DNA of 64,000 nt from an uncultured Bacteroidales bacterium (GTDB lineage: Bacteria > Bacteroidota > Bacteroidia > Bacteroidales > F082), in assembly GCA_900315175.1 (NCBI GenBank), contig OMYA01000001.1:1-64000 (forward strand), given 5' to 3'. Within the stretch, counting starts at the first letter, position 1, and each line of letters starts with the position of its first letter. Positions 7,489 through 16,478 of the stretch are shown here, one piece after another. The translations under genes and the position numbers were made by a program. The notes below the pieces were generated by a model. That model saw nothing but the letters and a program-made list of their open reading frames with translations, had not been told where the DNA came from and did no database searches.

Positions 7489-9513
7489 ATGAAGAAAACT
7501 CTACTATTCATTGCAGCATTTCTGATGTCAGTATCAGTATTTGCACAGACAAGAGCCACATTCTTAAATGAGCATTTCAACGGCTCATCAGCACCTGATG
7601 GCTGGCACGTCGAAGGACTTGGCACAAACAACTGGGGCATTTCAGCCACACAAAACGCCGGCGGCCAGGCTAACGAACTCGTCCTCGTTTGGAGTCCACA
7701 GTTTAACGGCACCTCACGCATGGTAATGCCGGCCGTAGACCTCACAGGAGTTTCAAACGTTGTCGTAAGCTTCAAACACGCTCTCGACAATTACCAGGGC
7801 TCTCACACCATCGGTATCGCAACATCATCAGACGGTGGCACCACTTGGAATGAAGGCTGGTCACAGGCCTACAATACAAACAGCGTTTGGACTGTAACAC
7901 AGAACATCACAACAGCCGACATGGGCAACAGCGATGTTTTGTTCTGCCTCTTCTACACAGGCAACAGCTACAACATCAACAACTGGTATTTCGATGATAT
8001 CGAGATCTTCTCACAGGAAAACCTCGACCTTTCATTGAACAGCATTGATATGAACAGCGCAATAAATGCAGGCGACACTGATATCACCTTCACAGTTCAA
8101 AACAAAGGTATTGAAACCATCAGCCAATTCAAGATGGGTTATCAGATCAATGAAGAAGAACCAGTTGAAGAAGTGTTTGATATGACATTGGAATCTTTAC
8201 AATCACAGCAGCTCACATTTGCAGCACCCGTTAATTTACTTCCTGGCTCATACGACATCACAGTCGCAGTCTTGGAAGTGAACGGCGGCAATGACGATGA
8301 CCCTGCAAACGACGTGTTGACAAAGCGCGTCAACGTGGCTCTCGGCGACACCCAGAGAATCCCTATGATTGAGCACTTCTCAAGTTCAACATGCGGACCA
8401 TGCGTCAGCGTTAACAATCAGATGGGCACCCTCACAAACAACAACCCTGGCAAATTCACCTACACCAAATATCAGATGAACTGGCCTGGCAACGGTGACC
8501 CGTATTACACAGAAGAAGGCGGCGTGAGAAGAAACTTCTACGGCATTAACGCAGTGCCAAACGTAATCCTCGAAGGAACAAATCTCGGTGCAGCATCTGT
8601 GAGTCAGAGCCAGCTGGACACACATTACAACACACCTTCATTCGCTGATGTGAGAGGCTCATTCAACGTCGATGGCAACAACATCACCGTTAAGGTTGAT
8701 TTCATGTCATTCTACGAAATGACTGACGAAAAAGCTTTCGTGACAGTTAACGAGAAAGTCACCACAGGCAATGTCGGAACAAACGGTGAGACCTCATTCC
8801 ACCATGTCTTCATGAAATTCTTGACCTCACCTTCAGGCGACACTCTCAACATCCCTGCAGGCGAATGCCAGCATTTCGAATGGACACAAGACTTGTCAGG
8901 CACTCACGTTGAGGAAATGACAGACCTCGAGGTGTCAGCATGGATTCAGAATACGGCATCACAGAATGTCCTCAACAGCCACTTCATGTATGAATACACC
9001 GACATCCACCCATATCCAGTGCAGAACCTCGCTATTGAAGAAGGCGAAAACGGCGTCACACTGACATGGGAAGCTCCAGAAGGCGGCAACGCTCTGGCTT
9101 ACAGAGTTTACCTTGACGGCAATGTCATCGCTGAAAGCACCACCGACACACAGTTAGCTTACGATTGCGAATATGGCTACTATGTCTTCGCCGTCGAAGC
9201 ACTCTATGAAAATGAAATGACTTCAGTGAAGATGGCAAAAGGTGTCGACTACAAAGACCACACCACAGTCGCTGAAAACCAGGAAAATGCTTACAACATC
9301 TATCCTAACCCAACCAACGGCAACATCACCGTTAGCGGCGAAAACATCAGCTTAGTCGAAGTTTACAACATCTGCGGTCAGAAAGTTATCTCTCTCGAGA
9401 CAAAGACCAGCAGTGTGAACGTCAACATGAGCGAGCTCACAGCAGGCGTTTACATGGTGAAGATCGTTGACAACAACGGCAACGCCACCGTTAACAAAAT
9501 CGTTAAAAGATAG
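7489..9513 (+). CDS. Secreted T9SS cargo with Omp28-like and fibronectin III-like domains
   Basis: This 674-residue protein has a signal peptide (residues 1-20, ending SVSVFAQ). Domains in order: a jelly-roll choice-of-anchor/MAM-like region (about 25-170) with Asp-rich SSDGGTTWNEGW; a CARDB-like segment (about 180-280); an Omp28-like thioredoxin-fold region around FSSSTCGPCVSVN (about 295-490); an FN3-like domain (about 510-585); and a T9SS type A C-terminal domain beginning YNIYPNPTNG and ending NKIVKR. It should cross the outer membrane by type IX secretion and be surface-attached or released. The CGPC pair could be redox active. Enzymatic function unknown. A bidirectional terminator follows, and a TTAGAAGTTAG tandem sits right at the stop. 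Confidence 0.88.
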   Translation: MKKTLLFIAAFLMSVSVFAQTRATFLNEHFNGSSAPDGWHVEGLGTNNWGISATQNAGGQANELVLVWSPQFNGTSRMVMPAVDLTGVSNVVVSFKHALDNYQGSHTIGIATSSDGGTTWNEGWSQAYNTNSVWTVTQNITTADMGNSDVLFCLFYTGNSYNINNWYFDDIEIFSQENLDLSLNSIDMNSAINAGDTDITFTVQNKGIETISQFKMGYQINEEEPVEEVFDMTLESLQSQQLTFAAPVNLLPGSYDITVAVLEVNGGNDDDPANDVLTKRVNVALGDTQRIPMIEHFSSSTCGPCVSVNNQMGTLTNNNPGKFTYTKYQMNWPGNGDPYYTEEGGVRRNFYGINAVPNVILEGTNLGAASVSQSQLDTHYNTPSFADVRGSFNVDGNNITVKVDFMSFYEMTDEKAFVTVNEKVTTGNVGTNGETSFHHVFMKFLTSPSGDTLNIPAGECQHFEWTQDLSGTHVEEMTDLEVSAWIQNTASQNVLNSHFMYEYTDIHPYPVQNLAIEEGENGVTLTWEAPEGGNALAYRVYLDGNVIAESTTDTQLAYDCEYGYYVFAVEALYENEMTSVKMAKGVDYKDHTTVAENQENAYNIYPNPTNGNITVSGENISLVEVYNICGQKVISLETKTSSVNVNMSELTAGVYMVKIVDNNGNATVNKIVKR

Positions 9514-9606
9514 TTAGAAGTTAGTAGTTAAAAAAATGCCTCTTGGATATCCAAGAGGCATTTTTTATTCCGTACAAACAATTTCTAACTCCTAACTTCT
9601 AACTGA
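9511..9606. repeat. Inverted TTAGAAGTTAG tandems flanking a terminator
   Basis: AGTTAGAAGTTAGTAGTTA (from 9513) follows the T9SS gene stop. Its reverse complement (9586-9606) lies at the 3' end of the opposite gene, where it encodes part of that protein's last residues LEVRS. Both copies are in sense orientation relative to their own gene, with the terminator between them. Confidence 0.75.
9531..9566. terminator. Bidirectional terminator
   Basis: TGCCTCTTGGA/TCCAAGAGGCA perfect stem flanked by A and T tracts, between two convergent genes. Confidence 0.9.
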
Positions 9607-10880
9607 ACGAAGTTCTTGATTTCTTCTTTTGTCGCGTTGACACTAAAGACGTGGTCAGGTTTCAGATACCAGACATCATTATGTTCTTTGAACAATGCCT
9701 CTCCGCCGCCGGTGATGTTGAGCATTATCACGTCGTCGGCTTTGACTTGTTTGTTTTCAACAGCTTGGATGAGCGATGCTGTCGCTGCGCCTGCTGCGTG
9801 ATAGATGTCGACGCCTTCAAGCTCCTTGAACAGGTCGCAAGCCTTCTGGGTCTCATCGTTAGTCACAGCAAAGAAGTCGCCATCGGTATCTACCATAGCG
9901 TCGAACAAGCCTCCTGCCAACGAATAAGGCGGTTTGCGGTTCGAGAGCACCTTCGCCACTATCTCCGATGCGTCTTTACGGGCTTGTTGAGCCTCGTAAG
10001 GCAACATGGCGCGTGAATGAGCCTTCCATGCATCGTACATCGGGGTGAATGGCTTGTTCTGTGACACATAAAGCTTAGCTTTGTTTGTGCCGTAGCGACC
10101 GTCCTCGATGAAACGGAGGTTTGCCTCCCATGCCGCGATGGCACCTGTTCCGCTACCCACAGCCTGGAAGTAATAATCAGGGATGCGGCCGATAGTGGTC
10201 ACCGCCGACATCATGGTGGTGCTCATGCCGTCACGACGCGCTATGTTCTTGGCACCGCCCTCAGCAAAGAAACCGTCCATCTCACAGATGATATTACCTA
10301 AATTTATAGCATCGAAATAGTCGCTGCCGCTCTCCGTACAGAGCAGTTTCACGCACGGATTGAGAGGCTTCTCAAACCACAAAGCGTTGATATTGTCTTC
10401 CGGGACCGTCAGCAAAAGCTTGATATTGTTGTCTGAGCACACCTGAGCGAAGGCTCTTGCGGTGTTACCTGCCGACGACACCACCATAACCTGTTCGCGA
10501 AGCTTGCCGTCGAGACGTGCGCACACCGAATATGCCTCGGTCTCCTTGAATGAGCAAGTACGCATCTTTGCACCAATTGCAGGATAATATCCGTTAAAAG
10601 TGATGTATAAGTTATTGAGTCCCAGTTTCTTGGCGAGTTTCTCACTTTTGTACGTCACCGGGCAGGAAGCGCCTTTCAAAAGGTTCTTCAGAGGCATCCA
10701 GTCGGCAAAACGGTAAAGACCCTCGTTTTCCTCCTTCACCTCGAGTTGTTTCTTTTCATAAATCGCACGGATAAGACTCGGTTTCTCACTGTTCGGGAAG
10801 TCGAGCATCCAGCCAGAATCCTCGCAAACGCGACCATCAGCCACGCATTGCACCTGATATTTCGTTGGTTTGAACGTCAT
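9585..10880 (-). CDS. Cysteate synthase-like PLP enzyme (threonine synthase fold)
   Basis: This protein of about 431 residues is of the fold-type II PLP family. GAKMRTCSFKETEA carries the probable PLP lysine, SSAGNTARAFA is the phosphate/substrate loop, and NITGGGEALF closes the PLP site. It lacks the classical N-terminal threonine synthase signature. The PTKYQVQC start and the TCSFKE motif fit cysteate synthase, which makes L-cysteate from O-phosphoserine and sulfite. In Bacteroidota, cysteate feeds sulfonolipid (capnine-type) synthesis. The acyltransferase partner is not in this window. Start M at 10880 or 10886, with a -7 box just upstream. The alternative is a threonine synthase paralogue of other specificity. 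Confidence 0.68.
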   Translation of the reverse strand: MTFKPTKYQVQCVADGRVCEDSGWMLDFPNSEKPSLIRAIYEKKQLEVKEENEGLYRFADWMPLKNLLKGASCPVTYKSEKLAKKLGLNNLYITFNGYYPAIGAKMRTCSFKETEAYSVCARLDGKLREQVMVVSSAGNTARAFAQVCSDNNIKLLLTVPEDNINALWFEKPLNPCVKLLCTESGSDYFDAINLGNIICEMDGFFAEGGAKNIARRDGMSTTMMSAVTTIGRIPDYYFQAVGSGTGAIAAWEANLRFIEDGRYGTNKAKLYVSQNKPFTPMYDAWKAHSRAMLPYEAQQARKDASEIVAKVLSNRKPPYSLAGGLFDAMVDTDGDFFAVTNDETQKACDLFKELEGVDIYHAAGAATASLIQAVENKQVKADDVIMLNITGGGEALFKEHNDVWYLKPDHVFSVNATKEEIKNFVQLEVRS

Positions 10881-10906
10881 ATACAAAAAACATTATTTCA
10901 AAGTCG

Positions 10907-10914
10907 CAAAGATA
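10907..10914 (-). promoter_or_regulatory. Promoter -7 box of the cysteate-synthase-like gene
   Basis: TATCTTTG on the minus strand, 26 bases before the ATG at 10880. Confidence 0.65.
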
Positions 10915-10987
10915 GTAAAATATATTACTAATTTGAAAAAAAGATAAAATTTTTCTTTTTTATTCAAAATTATTTATGGGAATTACT

Positions 10988-10995
10988 TATCTTTG
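10988..10995 (+). promoter_or_regulatory. Promoter -7 box of the first C1 peptidase gene
   Basis: TATCTTTG. It rules out the upstream in-frame ATG at 10976 as start. Confidence 0.7.
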
Positions 10996-11023
10996 TACCT
11001 CGAAAATGAGTAAAATTAACAGT

Positions 11024-12217
11024 ATGAAAAACTTAAAACATTTAATTTTATTGGCTGCGGCGATGTTTTTTGCCATTTCGGCGCAAGCTCAGAAGGAAGA
11101 AAAACCAGTTTATCAACTCACAGACGATGTCGAGGTGCCTCACACCATTGTGCAAAACCAGGCGAAATCAGGAACGTGTTGGTGTTTTGCCGGCACAGGC
11201 TTTGTTGAAGCTGAGATTTTAAGAAAATATGATGTGAAACTCAACCTATCGGAGATGTATTCGGTGCGTTGGGCTTACACCAAGAAATTCGACCGTTTTG
11301 TGCAGTTGCACGGTGCCACCAACCTCAGCTGCGGAGGTGAAGTAATCGACGTGCTCTACGCCATCAACGATGCCGGCATGATTACGGATGAGGCATACAG
11401 CGGCCTTGTCATAGGCGATGAAAACCACAATCACAGCGAGATTCAGAAAGCCGTCGAAGGTTATGCCAAGTTAGTGACACAAAAAAGCAACGGACGCATA
11501 CTTTACGAAACATATCCTAAGGTTTTGAAGGGCATCCTCGATGGCTATCTCGGTGAGGCCCCTGAAGAATTCGAGTACGAAGGTGTGAAATACACTCCTA
11601 AGTCATTTGCCGAGAAATACGCTCTCGACATCAACGATTACGTGCAGTTCTCATCGTTCATGGATCAGGAGATGTACAAGCCGTTCCTCCTTCTCATCCC
11701 TGACAACTGGACCTACACCATGACGTACAACATGGGCTTCGACGAGATGATGGCCGAAGTCGACAACGCCTTGAACAACGGCTATACCGTGGGCTGGGCA
11801 CAGGATGTCAGCGACAAAGGCTTCTCACGCAAGGCTGGTGTCGCCATCGTCCCGACCGACGATGTAAACGCTATCCGCGAAAGCAATCCTAAGGCATTTA
11901 AGAAGATGACCGACGCAGAAGTGCTTGAAAAACAATACTCTTTCGAGTACGTGATGCCCGAAAAGGAAGTCACCGAAGAGATGCATCAGCGCGCCTACAA
12001 CGACTGGAGCACAGGCGACGACCACAGCATGCTGCTTGTCGGCATCGCCCACGACCAGAACGGGAACAAATATTATAAGGTGAAAAACTCATGGGGCGAG
12101 AGCGGTCCATACAAGGGCTACTGGTACTGCTCCGAAGAGTTCGTGAAACTCCACACCGTGTTCTTCACAGTAAACAAAGCCGCTTTCAGCGACGATATGA
12201 AAAACAAACTCTTCTAA
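11024..12217 (+). CDS. Secreted C1 (bleomycin hydrolase/PepC-type) cysteine peptidase, copy 1
   Basis: This 397-residue protein has a signal peptide (MKNLKHLILLAAAMFFAISAQA) followed by a papain-fold C1B peptidase. The catalytic cysteine lies in QAKSGTCWCFAG (near residue 50), the histidine in DDHSMLLVG (near 340) and the asparagine in VKNSWGES. Cytosolic PepC/BLH enzymes are aminopeptidases; this one is exported and is probably a periplasmic or surface peptidase. The start at 11024 fits both the signal peptide and the promoter. A paralogue follows 80 bp downstream, so tandem duplication is likely. A half palindrome of the TCATTTCGA family follows the stop codon. Confidence 0.87.
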   Translation: MKNLKHLILLAAAMFFAISAQAQKEEKPVYQLTDDVEVPHTIVQNQAKSGTCWCFAGTGFVEAEILRKYDVKLNLSEMYSVRWAYTKKFDRFVQLHGATNLSCGGEVIDVLYAINDAGMITDEAYSGLVIGDENHNHSEIQKAVEGYAKLVTQKSNGRILYETYPKVLKGILDGYLGEAPEEFEYEGVKYTPKSFAEKYALDINDYVQFSSFMDQEMYKPFLLLIPDNWTYTMTYNMGFDEMMAEVDNALNNGYTVGWAQDVSDKGFSRKAGVAIVPTDDVNAIRESNPKAFKKMTDAEVLEKQYSFEYVMPEKEVTEEMHQRAYNDWSTGDDHSMLLVGIAHDQNGNKYYKVKNSWGESGPYKGYWYCSEEFVKLHTVFFTVNKAAFSDDMKNKLF

Positions 12218-12218
12218 T

Positions 12219-12256
12219 CGTCATTTCGACCGACCTAAGGGAGTGAAAAAATCTCA
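12219..12256 (+). repeat. Half copy of the TCATTTCGA palindromic element
   Basis: GTCATTTCGACCGACC..AGGGAGTG..AATCTCATA begins 2 bases after the stop codon. It matches the arm that follows mutS (in mutS sense) with few changes and in the same orientation relative to the gene. Confidence 0.75.
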
Positions 12257-12297
12257 TATACAGAAATAATTATTAACAAATCAAAATAATAAACACA

Positions 12298-13524
12298 ATG
12301 AAATTCAGACATTTTTTAATGGCAGCTGCTATGTTGATTAGCGTGCCAACATTTGCTCAAGAAGCAGAAGAAAAAGAAGAAGAAGGTTACAAATTTGAAA
12401 TCATCAAGGAACTACCTGTGACATCAGTGAAAGACCAGAACAGAGCTGGCACATGCTGGTGCTACTCAACACTCGGCTTCTTCGAGGCGGAGTTGCTTCG
12501 TATGGGCAAGCCAGAGTACGATTTCTCAGAGATGTATATCGTTTACAAGACCTATCAGGACCGTGCTGACCGTCACGTCCGCACACACGGTGATGTATCT
12601 TATGCAGAAGGTGGCTCATTCGGCGATGTCATCTATGCCATCAGACATTACGGTCTCGTCCCGGATGTGGAGATGAGCGCAGGTCAGATGCACGGTGACA
12701 GCCTCACCGACTTCTCAGAGTTTTCTAACGTCAGCGGCAGATTCCTCGAAGGTGTCGTCAAGACCAAGAAGCTTCAGCTCGGCACAGACGAGAACCACAC
12801 CCCACTTTGGAAGACGGCTTTCGACGGCATCCTCGACGCCTACATCGGCAAATGCCCGGAAAAGTTCACCTACAACGGCAAAGAATACACTCCAATGGAG
12901 TTCGCACAATCAACAGGTTTGAACATGGACGACTATGTCAACCTCGCTTCTTTCGCACATCAGCCATGGTATGAGCCATTCGTCATCGAGGTTCAGGACA
13001 ACTGGCGTTGGGGCAAGGCATACAACCTCCCAATCGATGAGTTTATGGAGGTGATGAACAACGCCATCGACAACGGCTACCCGATCGCATGGGGTGCTGA
13101 CGTCAGCGAGAGCGGCTGGCTCAGAGGCAAGATGGCTGGCGTTTGCGTCCTCCCGGACCTCAAGAACCAGGCAGCAGACAAGTCAGGAACAGACTTCGCA
13201 CACTGGAACGGCCTCAGCGCAGCTGACCGTCAGAGAGAAGCCATGAGCAAGCCTACGCCACAGCGTATCGTCAACGATCAGGACCGTCTCGACGCTTACA
13301 ACAACTACGAGACAACCGACGACCACGGCATGGTGATCTACGGTAAGGCTAAAGACCAAATGGGCAACGTATACTTCATGGTGAAGAACTCATGGGGCGA
13401 TGCAGGCAACTACCACGGCAACTGGTACGCATCAGAAGCCTTCGTGCGCTACAAAACATTGAACTATGTGGTTCATAAAGACGCTCTTCCGAAAGCGATC
13501 AGAAAGAAACTCGGAATTAAATAA
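12298..13524 (+). CDS. Secreted C1 cysteine peptidase, copy 2
   Basis: This 408-residue paralogue of the gene upstream has a signal peptide MKFRHFLMAAAMLISVPTFAQ and then an acidic stretch EAEEKEEEG. Catalytic motifs are DQNRAGTCWCYST, DDHGMVIYG and VKNSWGDAG. The two copies keep the same order of motifs, including MEYV/YNLPIDEFMEVMNNAIDNGYP-type helices. No -7 box is obvious upstream, so it may be read from the promoter of copy 1. The two may differ in substrate preference. CTAACC tandem triplets follow the stop. Confidence 0.87.
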   Translation: MKFRHFLMAAAMLISVPTFAQEAEEKEEEGYKFEIIKELPVTSVKDQNRAGTCWCYSTLGFFEAELLRMGKPEYDFSEMYIVYKTYQDRADRHVRTHGDVSYAEGGSFGDVIYAIRHYGLVPDVEMSAGQMHGDSLTDFSEFSNVSGRFLEGVVKTKKLQLGTDENHTPLWKTAFDGILDAYIGKCPEKFTYNGKEYTPMEFAQSTGLNMDDYVNLASFAHQPWYEPFVIEVQDNWRWGKAYNLPIDEFMEVMNNAIDNGYPIAWGADVSESGWLRGKMAGVCVLPDLKNQAADKSGTDFAHWNGLSAADRQREAMSKPTPQRIVNDQDRLDAYNNYETTDDHGMVIYGKAKDQMGNVYFMVKNSWGDAGNYHGNWYASEAFVRYKTLNYVVHKDALPKAIRKKLGIK

Positions 13525-13532
13525 TTTTTTTA

Positions 13533-13551
13533 ACCTAACCTAACCTAACTA
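13533..13551 (+). repeat. AACCT tandem tract after the stop codon
   Basis: AACCTAACCTAACCTAACTA lies a few bases after the stop of the second C1 peptidase gene. It is another short tandem placed at a 3' end. Confidence 0.6.
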
Positions 13552-13564
13552 AAAAAGTAAAACT

Positions 13565-14959
13565 ATGAAAAAACTTTCATTTATGATTCTTGCATTGTTC
13601 TTTGGAACAATTGCTTTTGCACAAGCTGATCAAGCCTCAAGTGAAAAGAAGGCTGTTGACCAGTACGGCAACAAAGTGGACATTAAGGATGTGACTGCCA
13701 CCGAGCGTGATGGCATCCTCGTCTTCGAATCAAAAGACAAGGACTACAAACTGTGGTTTGACACCAGAGTTCAGGTAGATTTCGGCAATTACTTCGGTGA
13801 GCAGAAGTGGGCAGACCCCATCGGTGACGGTGCGAACCTCCGTCGTGCACGTTTCGCCGTGAAGGGCCAGATTACTCCGCAGTGGTATGGCGAGATCGAT
13901 ATGGAACTCGCTAATGGCTCATTCGAGCTCAAAGACGCTGTCGTCCGTTACACAGGTCTCAAGAATTTCCAGTTCACCGTCGGTAACATGAAGCCTGACT
14001 TCTCCATCTCACGTAACACCTCATCACGTTACCTTGAGTTCATGGAACGCCCGATGGTAGTCCAGGCATTTGCACCAAGCCGTCACCTCGGTATCTTTGG
14101 AAAATATTACAACAAGTATGTGTTCGCGAGCGCAAGCATCCTTTTCCAGGAAATCGAAGGCCAGGAGACACGTACATTCGTTGAGGACAACAACAAGAAC
14201 TACGGCATGGACGAAGGCATCTCTTACGTCGGAAAAATCGTGGCACGCCCAATAAACGAGCTCAACTACGGTATCCATGTCGGCGGTTCTATCATGTGGG
14301 ACACACCTAAGACATCTGATGAAATGGGAGCATACGCAGGTGCACGTTACAGCACACGTAATGCCACCACCATCAACCGCAAGAAATATCTCGACACCGA
14401 CGATATCAAGAACACTGACCACAGCCTCACATACACCGTGGAACTCGCAGGTCACTATGACGGACTCCGCATCGAAGGTGCATGGATTGGCAACACCACT
14501 TATATGAAGAAAGATTTGAACATCGATCCATATAAATTCGGTGGTTGGTATGTTGAAGGCGGCTATCTCCTCCTCGGCGGCAAGCAGACCTACGACTCAG
14601 ACGGTGCCAAGTTCAACCGCGTTCGCGCTGGCCGTGGCTGGGGCGACATGGAGCTCACACTCAAATATGAGTTCATCAACTTGAACGACTATGAAAACCG
14701 CGGTGCTGACGCCATCTACGGCGGTTCAGCAGACCTCTTCGGCGCCGGCCTCAACTTCTACTTCGGCAAAAACGTCAAAATCGTTCTCAACTATCAGTAT
14801 GTCAACAACGACCGCTATGCTAACGGTAAGGGCAAACTCAACGTCGGTCTCGACGCAGCTGGCAATCCTACCAAGGACTTCACCAAAGTCGTCGCTAAAG
14901 ACGGTGACGCCGGCGTGAACTACAGCATGCTTCTCGGACGTTTCCAAATCGCTTTCTAA
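13565..14959 (+). CDS. OprO/OprP-family (polyphosphate/phosphate-selective) outer-membrane porin
   Basis: This 464-residue protein has a signal peptide MKKLSFMILALFFGTIAFAQ and a beta-barrel of the porin O/P family: LWFDTRVQVDFGNYFGE, the NLRRARFAVKGQITPQWYG block near residue 95, DAVVRYTGLKNFQFTVGNMKP and the final strand SMLLGRFQIAF ending in F. Family members form anion-selective channels for phosphate or polyphosphate. It opens a run of six same-strand genes (13565-20690) whose other members are CYTH-type and SLC13 proteins, supporting a phosphate-type anion as cargo. Selectivity cannot be proved from sequence. Confidence 0.85.
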   Translation: MKKLSFMILALFFGTIAFAQADQASSEKKAVDQYGNKVDIKDVTATERDGILVFESKDKDYKLWFDTRVQVDFGNYFGEQKWADPIGDGANLRRARFAVKGQITPQWYGEIDMELANGSFELKDAVVRYTGLKNFQFTVGNMKPDFSISRNTSSRYLEFMERPMVVQAFAPSRHLGIFGKYYNKYVFASASILFQEIEGQETRTFVEDNNKNYGMDEGISYVGKIVARPINELNYGIHVGGSIMWDTPKTSDEMGAYAGARYSTRNATTINRKKYLDTDDIKNTDHSLTYTVELAGHYDGLRIEGAWIGNTTYMKKDLNIDPYKFGGWYVEGGYLLLGGKQTYDSDGAKFNRVRAGRGWGDMELTLKYEFINLNDYENRGADAIYGGSADLFGAGLNFYFGKNVKIVLNYQYVNNDRYANGKGKLNVGLDAAGNPTKDFTKVVAKDGDAGVNYSMLLGRFQIAF

Positions 14960-14995
14960 CGAACCAGATTGTTTAACATTTAAAATTGAACTAAT

Positions 14996-16318
14996 ATGAA
15001 AAAGATATTATTTGTGGCATTAGCCCTTGTACTCGGTCTGGCATCATGTGTGAAAGACAAGCAATATCCAGGCATCACCATCACCAACGTCAGCTACAGC
15101 CCTACTGCAGTGTCGTCAAACTCTTTAGTGACAGTTACTGCAACCATCACCTGCTTCAACACTTTTGATGCAACGGTGGTTTACACTGCCAACAACATCA
15201 CCAACACTCTTGCAATGACAGGCAATGGCGAAACCTACACTGCCGTCATCCCAGCACAGCCAGACGAAACAACCGTCAGCTTCTACGTCGAAGCAAGCAA
15301 CGCTGACGCCAAAGCCACATCAGCAACGTTGAGCTACACCGTCGGCGCAGTCCAGATCGACTACAGCGTGCTCCGCCTCAACGAGCTTAACGGCAACGAC
15401 AAGTTCATCGAGATCTTCAACAACGGCACAGAGCCTATCAACATGAACGGTGTGTATATCGTGAAAGACGAAACCGCCACCAACTGGACAGGCACAAGCG
15501 ACGTTACTATCGAAGCAGGCGGCTACGTAGTGCTTTGGAGCGTTGACGTACAACAAGACCACCCGGAAGTACCGGAATATATGATTTTCAGCAGCGGTCT
15601 GTCAGCAAAGAAGAATGTGCGCATCCAGCTCTTTACACCAGCAGGCGCCCCTATCGATGACTTTAACCTCACCCAAATCGAATTGAACGGTGAAGCTTAC
15701 GGTTATCCAAACAACCAGGCTCCTGCATCATACAGCCGCAACGCCAACACCGACTGGTACTATTCAGATGCCACCCCAGGCGCAGTCAACGTAGAAGGAA
15801 CAAACATCGTCCTCGGCCTTGAAGGCGGTGTGACACCTCCTCCAACACCTGACTACACCAACATCGTGCTCAACGAGCTGAATGGCACCACCAAGTTCAT
15901 TGAAATCTATAACAAAGGTGAACTTGAACTCTCATTGGAAGGCATGTACATCACGAAAGACGGCAATGAGACCGACATCAAGTGGACCGGCGACGCTTCA
16001 CATGTGATTCCGGCCCATGGCTATATCGTGCTTTACAGCATCGACACCCAGCTGGATCACCCGGAACTTCCTGATAACATGTTCTTCAACAGCGGCCTCT
16101 CATCAAAGAAAACCGTCCGCATCGCTCTCTATATGGCCGACGGCACAGAGAGAGATGTCTTCACAAGAGGTTCGACAGGCGAATGGGGACAGACAATTTC
16201 TGATGTCAAGCCACAGTCATTCGCCCGCACACCAGACGGTAACGGCGACTGGAAACTTGCTGACGAGACACCAAACGCAGCCAACCCTGCAACTGGCGAC
16301 GACATTCCACAGGAATAA
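14996..16318 (+). CDS. Lipoprotein with two lamin-tail-like domains
   Basis: This 440-residue lipoprotein has lipobox LGLASC (cysteine 18). An Ig-like domain (about 25-115) is followed by two repeats of a lamin-tail domain: LNELNGNDKFIEIFNNGTEPI (about 123) and a second beginning LNELNGTTKFIEIYNKG (about 297). Each is followed by GGYVVLWS / HGYIVLYS and SSGLSAKK / NSGLSSKK. Each repeat ends with YSRN/FARTPD..DW, TPG/TPN. Lamin-tail domains in bacteria occur in exported, often nuclease- or phosphatase-linked proteins. Being 36 bp after the porin gene, it probably sits beside it at the outer membrane as an accessory or substrate-binding protein. Function inferred only from context. Confidence 0.8.
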   Translation: MKKILFVALALVLGLASCVKDKQYPGITITNVSYSPTAVSSNSLVTVTATITCFNTFDATVVYTANNITNTLAMTGNGETYTAVIPAQPDETTVSFYVEASNADAKATSATLSYTVGAVQIDYSVLRLNELNGNDKFIEIFNNGTEPINMNGVYIVKDETATNWTGTSDVTIEAGGYVVLWSVDVQQDHPEVPEYMIFSSGLSAKKNVRIQLFTPAGAPIDDFNLTQIELNGEAYGYPNNQAPASYSRNANTDWYYSDATPGAVNVEGTNIVLGLEGGVTPPPTPDYTNIVLNELNGTTKFIEIYNKGELELSLEGMYITKDGNETDIKWTGDASHVIPAHGYIVLYSIDTQLDHPELPDNMFFNSGLSSKKTVRIALYMADGTERDVFTRGSTGEWGQTISDVKPQSFARTPDGNGDWKLADETPNAANPATGDDIPQE

Positions 16319-16336
16319 TTCGGTTTAACACCATAT

Positions 16337-16412
16337 AACAGTCCTTCGACAGGCTCAGGAACCTTGTTTTTTAAAGCTAAGGCGATCCTGAGCCAGTCGA
16401 AAGGTGCTGTTA
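16337..16412. repeat. CCTTCGACAGGCTCAGGA inverted repeat
   Basis: The arms AACAGTCCTTCGACAGGCTC (16337 on) and GAGCCAGTCGAAAGGTGCTG (ending near 16410) form an imperfect stem of about 25 bp around an AT-rich loop, shortly after the lipoprotein stop. It is a REP-like or intra-operon hairpin. Confidence 0.75.
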
Positions 16413-16429
16413 GGGTATTAATATTTGTA

Positions 16430-16474
16430 TTTTAAATTTTAAATTTTAAATCTTGAATTTTAAATCTTTAATCA
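16430..16474 (+). repeat. TTTTAAATCTTGAATTTTAAAT tract upstream of a start codon
   Basis: An AT-rich tandem of TTTTAAAT and CTTGAATT blocks ends a few bases before the ATG at 16479. The same blocks in the same orientation precede tnaA (41200-41262) and the endonuclease I gene (34178-34194). Confidence 0.65.
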
Positions 16475-16478
16475 AGAT

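Noticed and set aside
9585..10880. Plain threonine synthase
   Set aside because: The N-terminal threonine synthase signature is missing and the PLP lysine motif (TCSFKE) differs; cysteate synthase-like is the better fit, though not certain.
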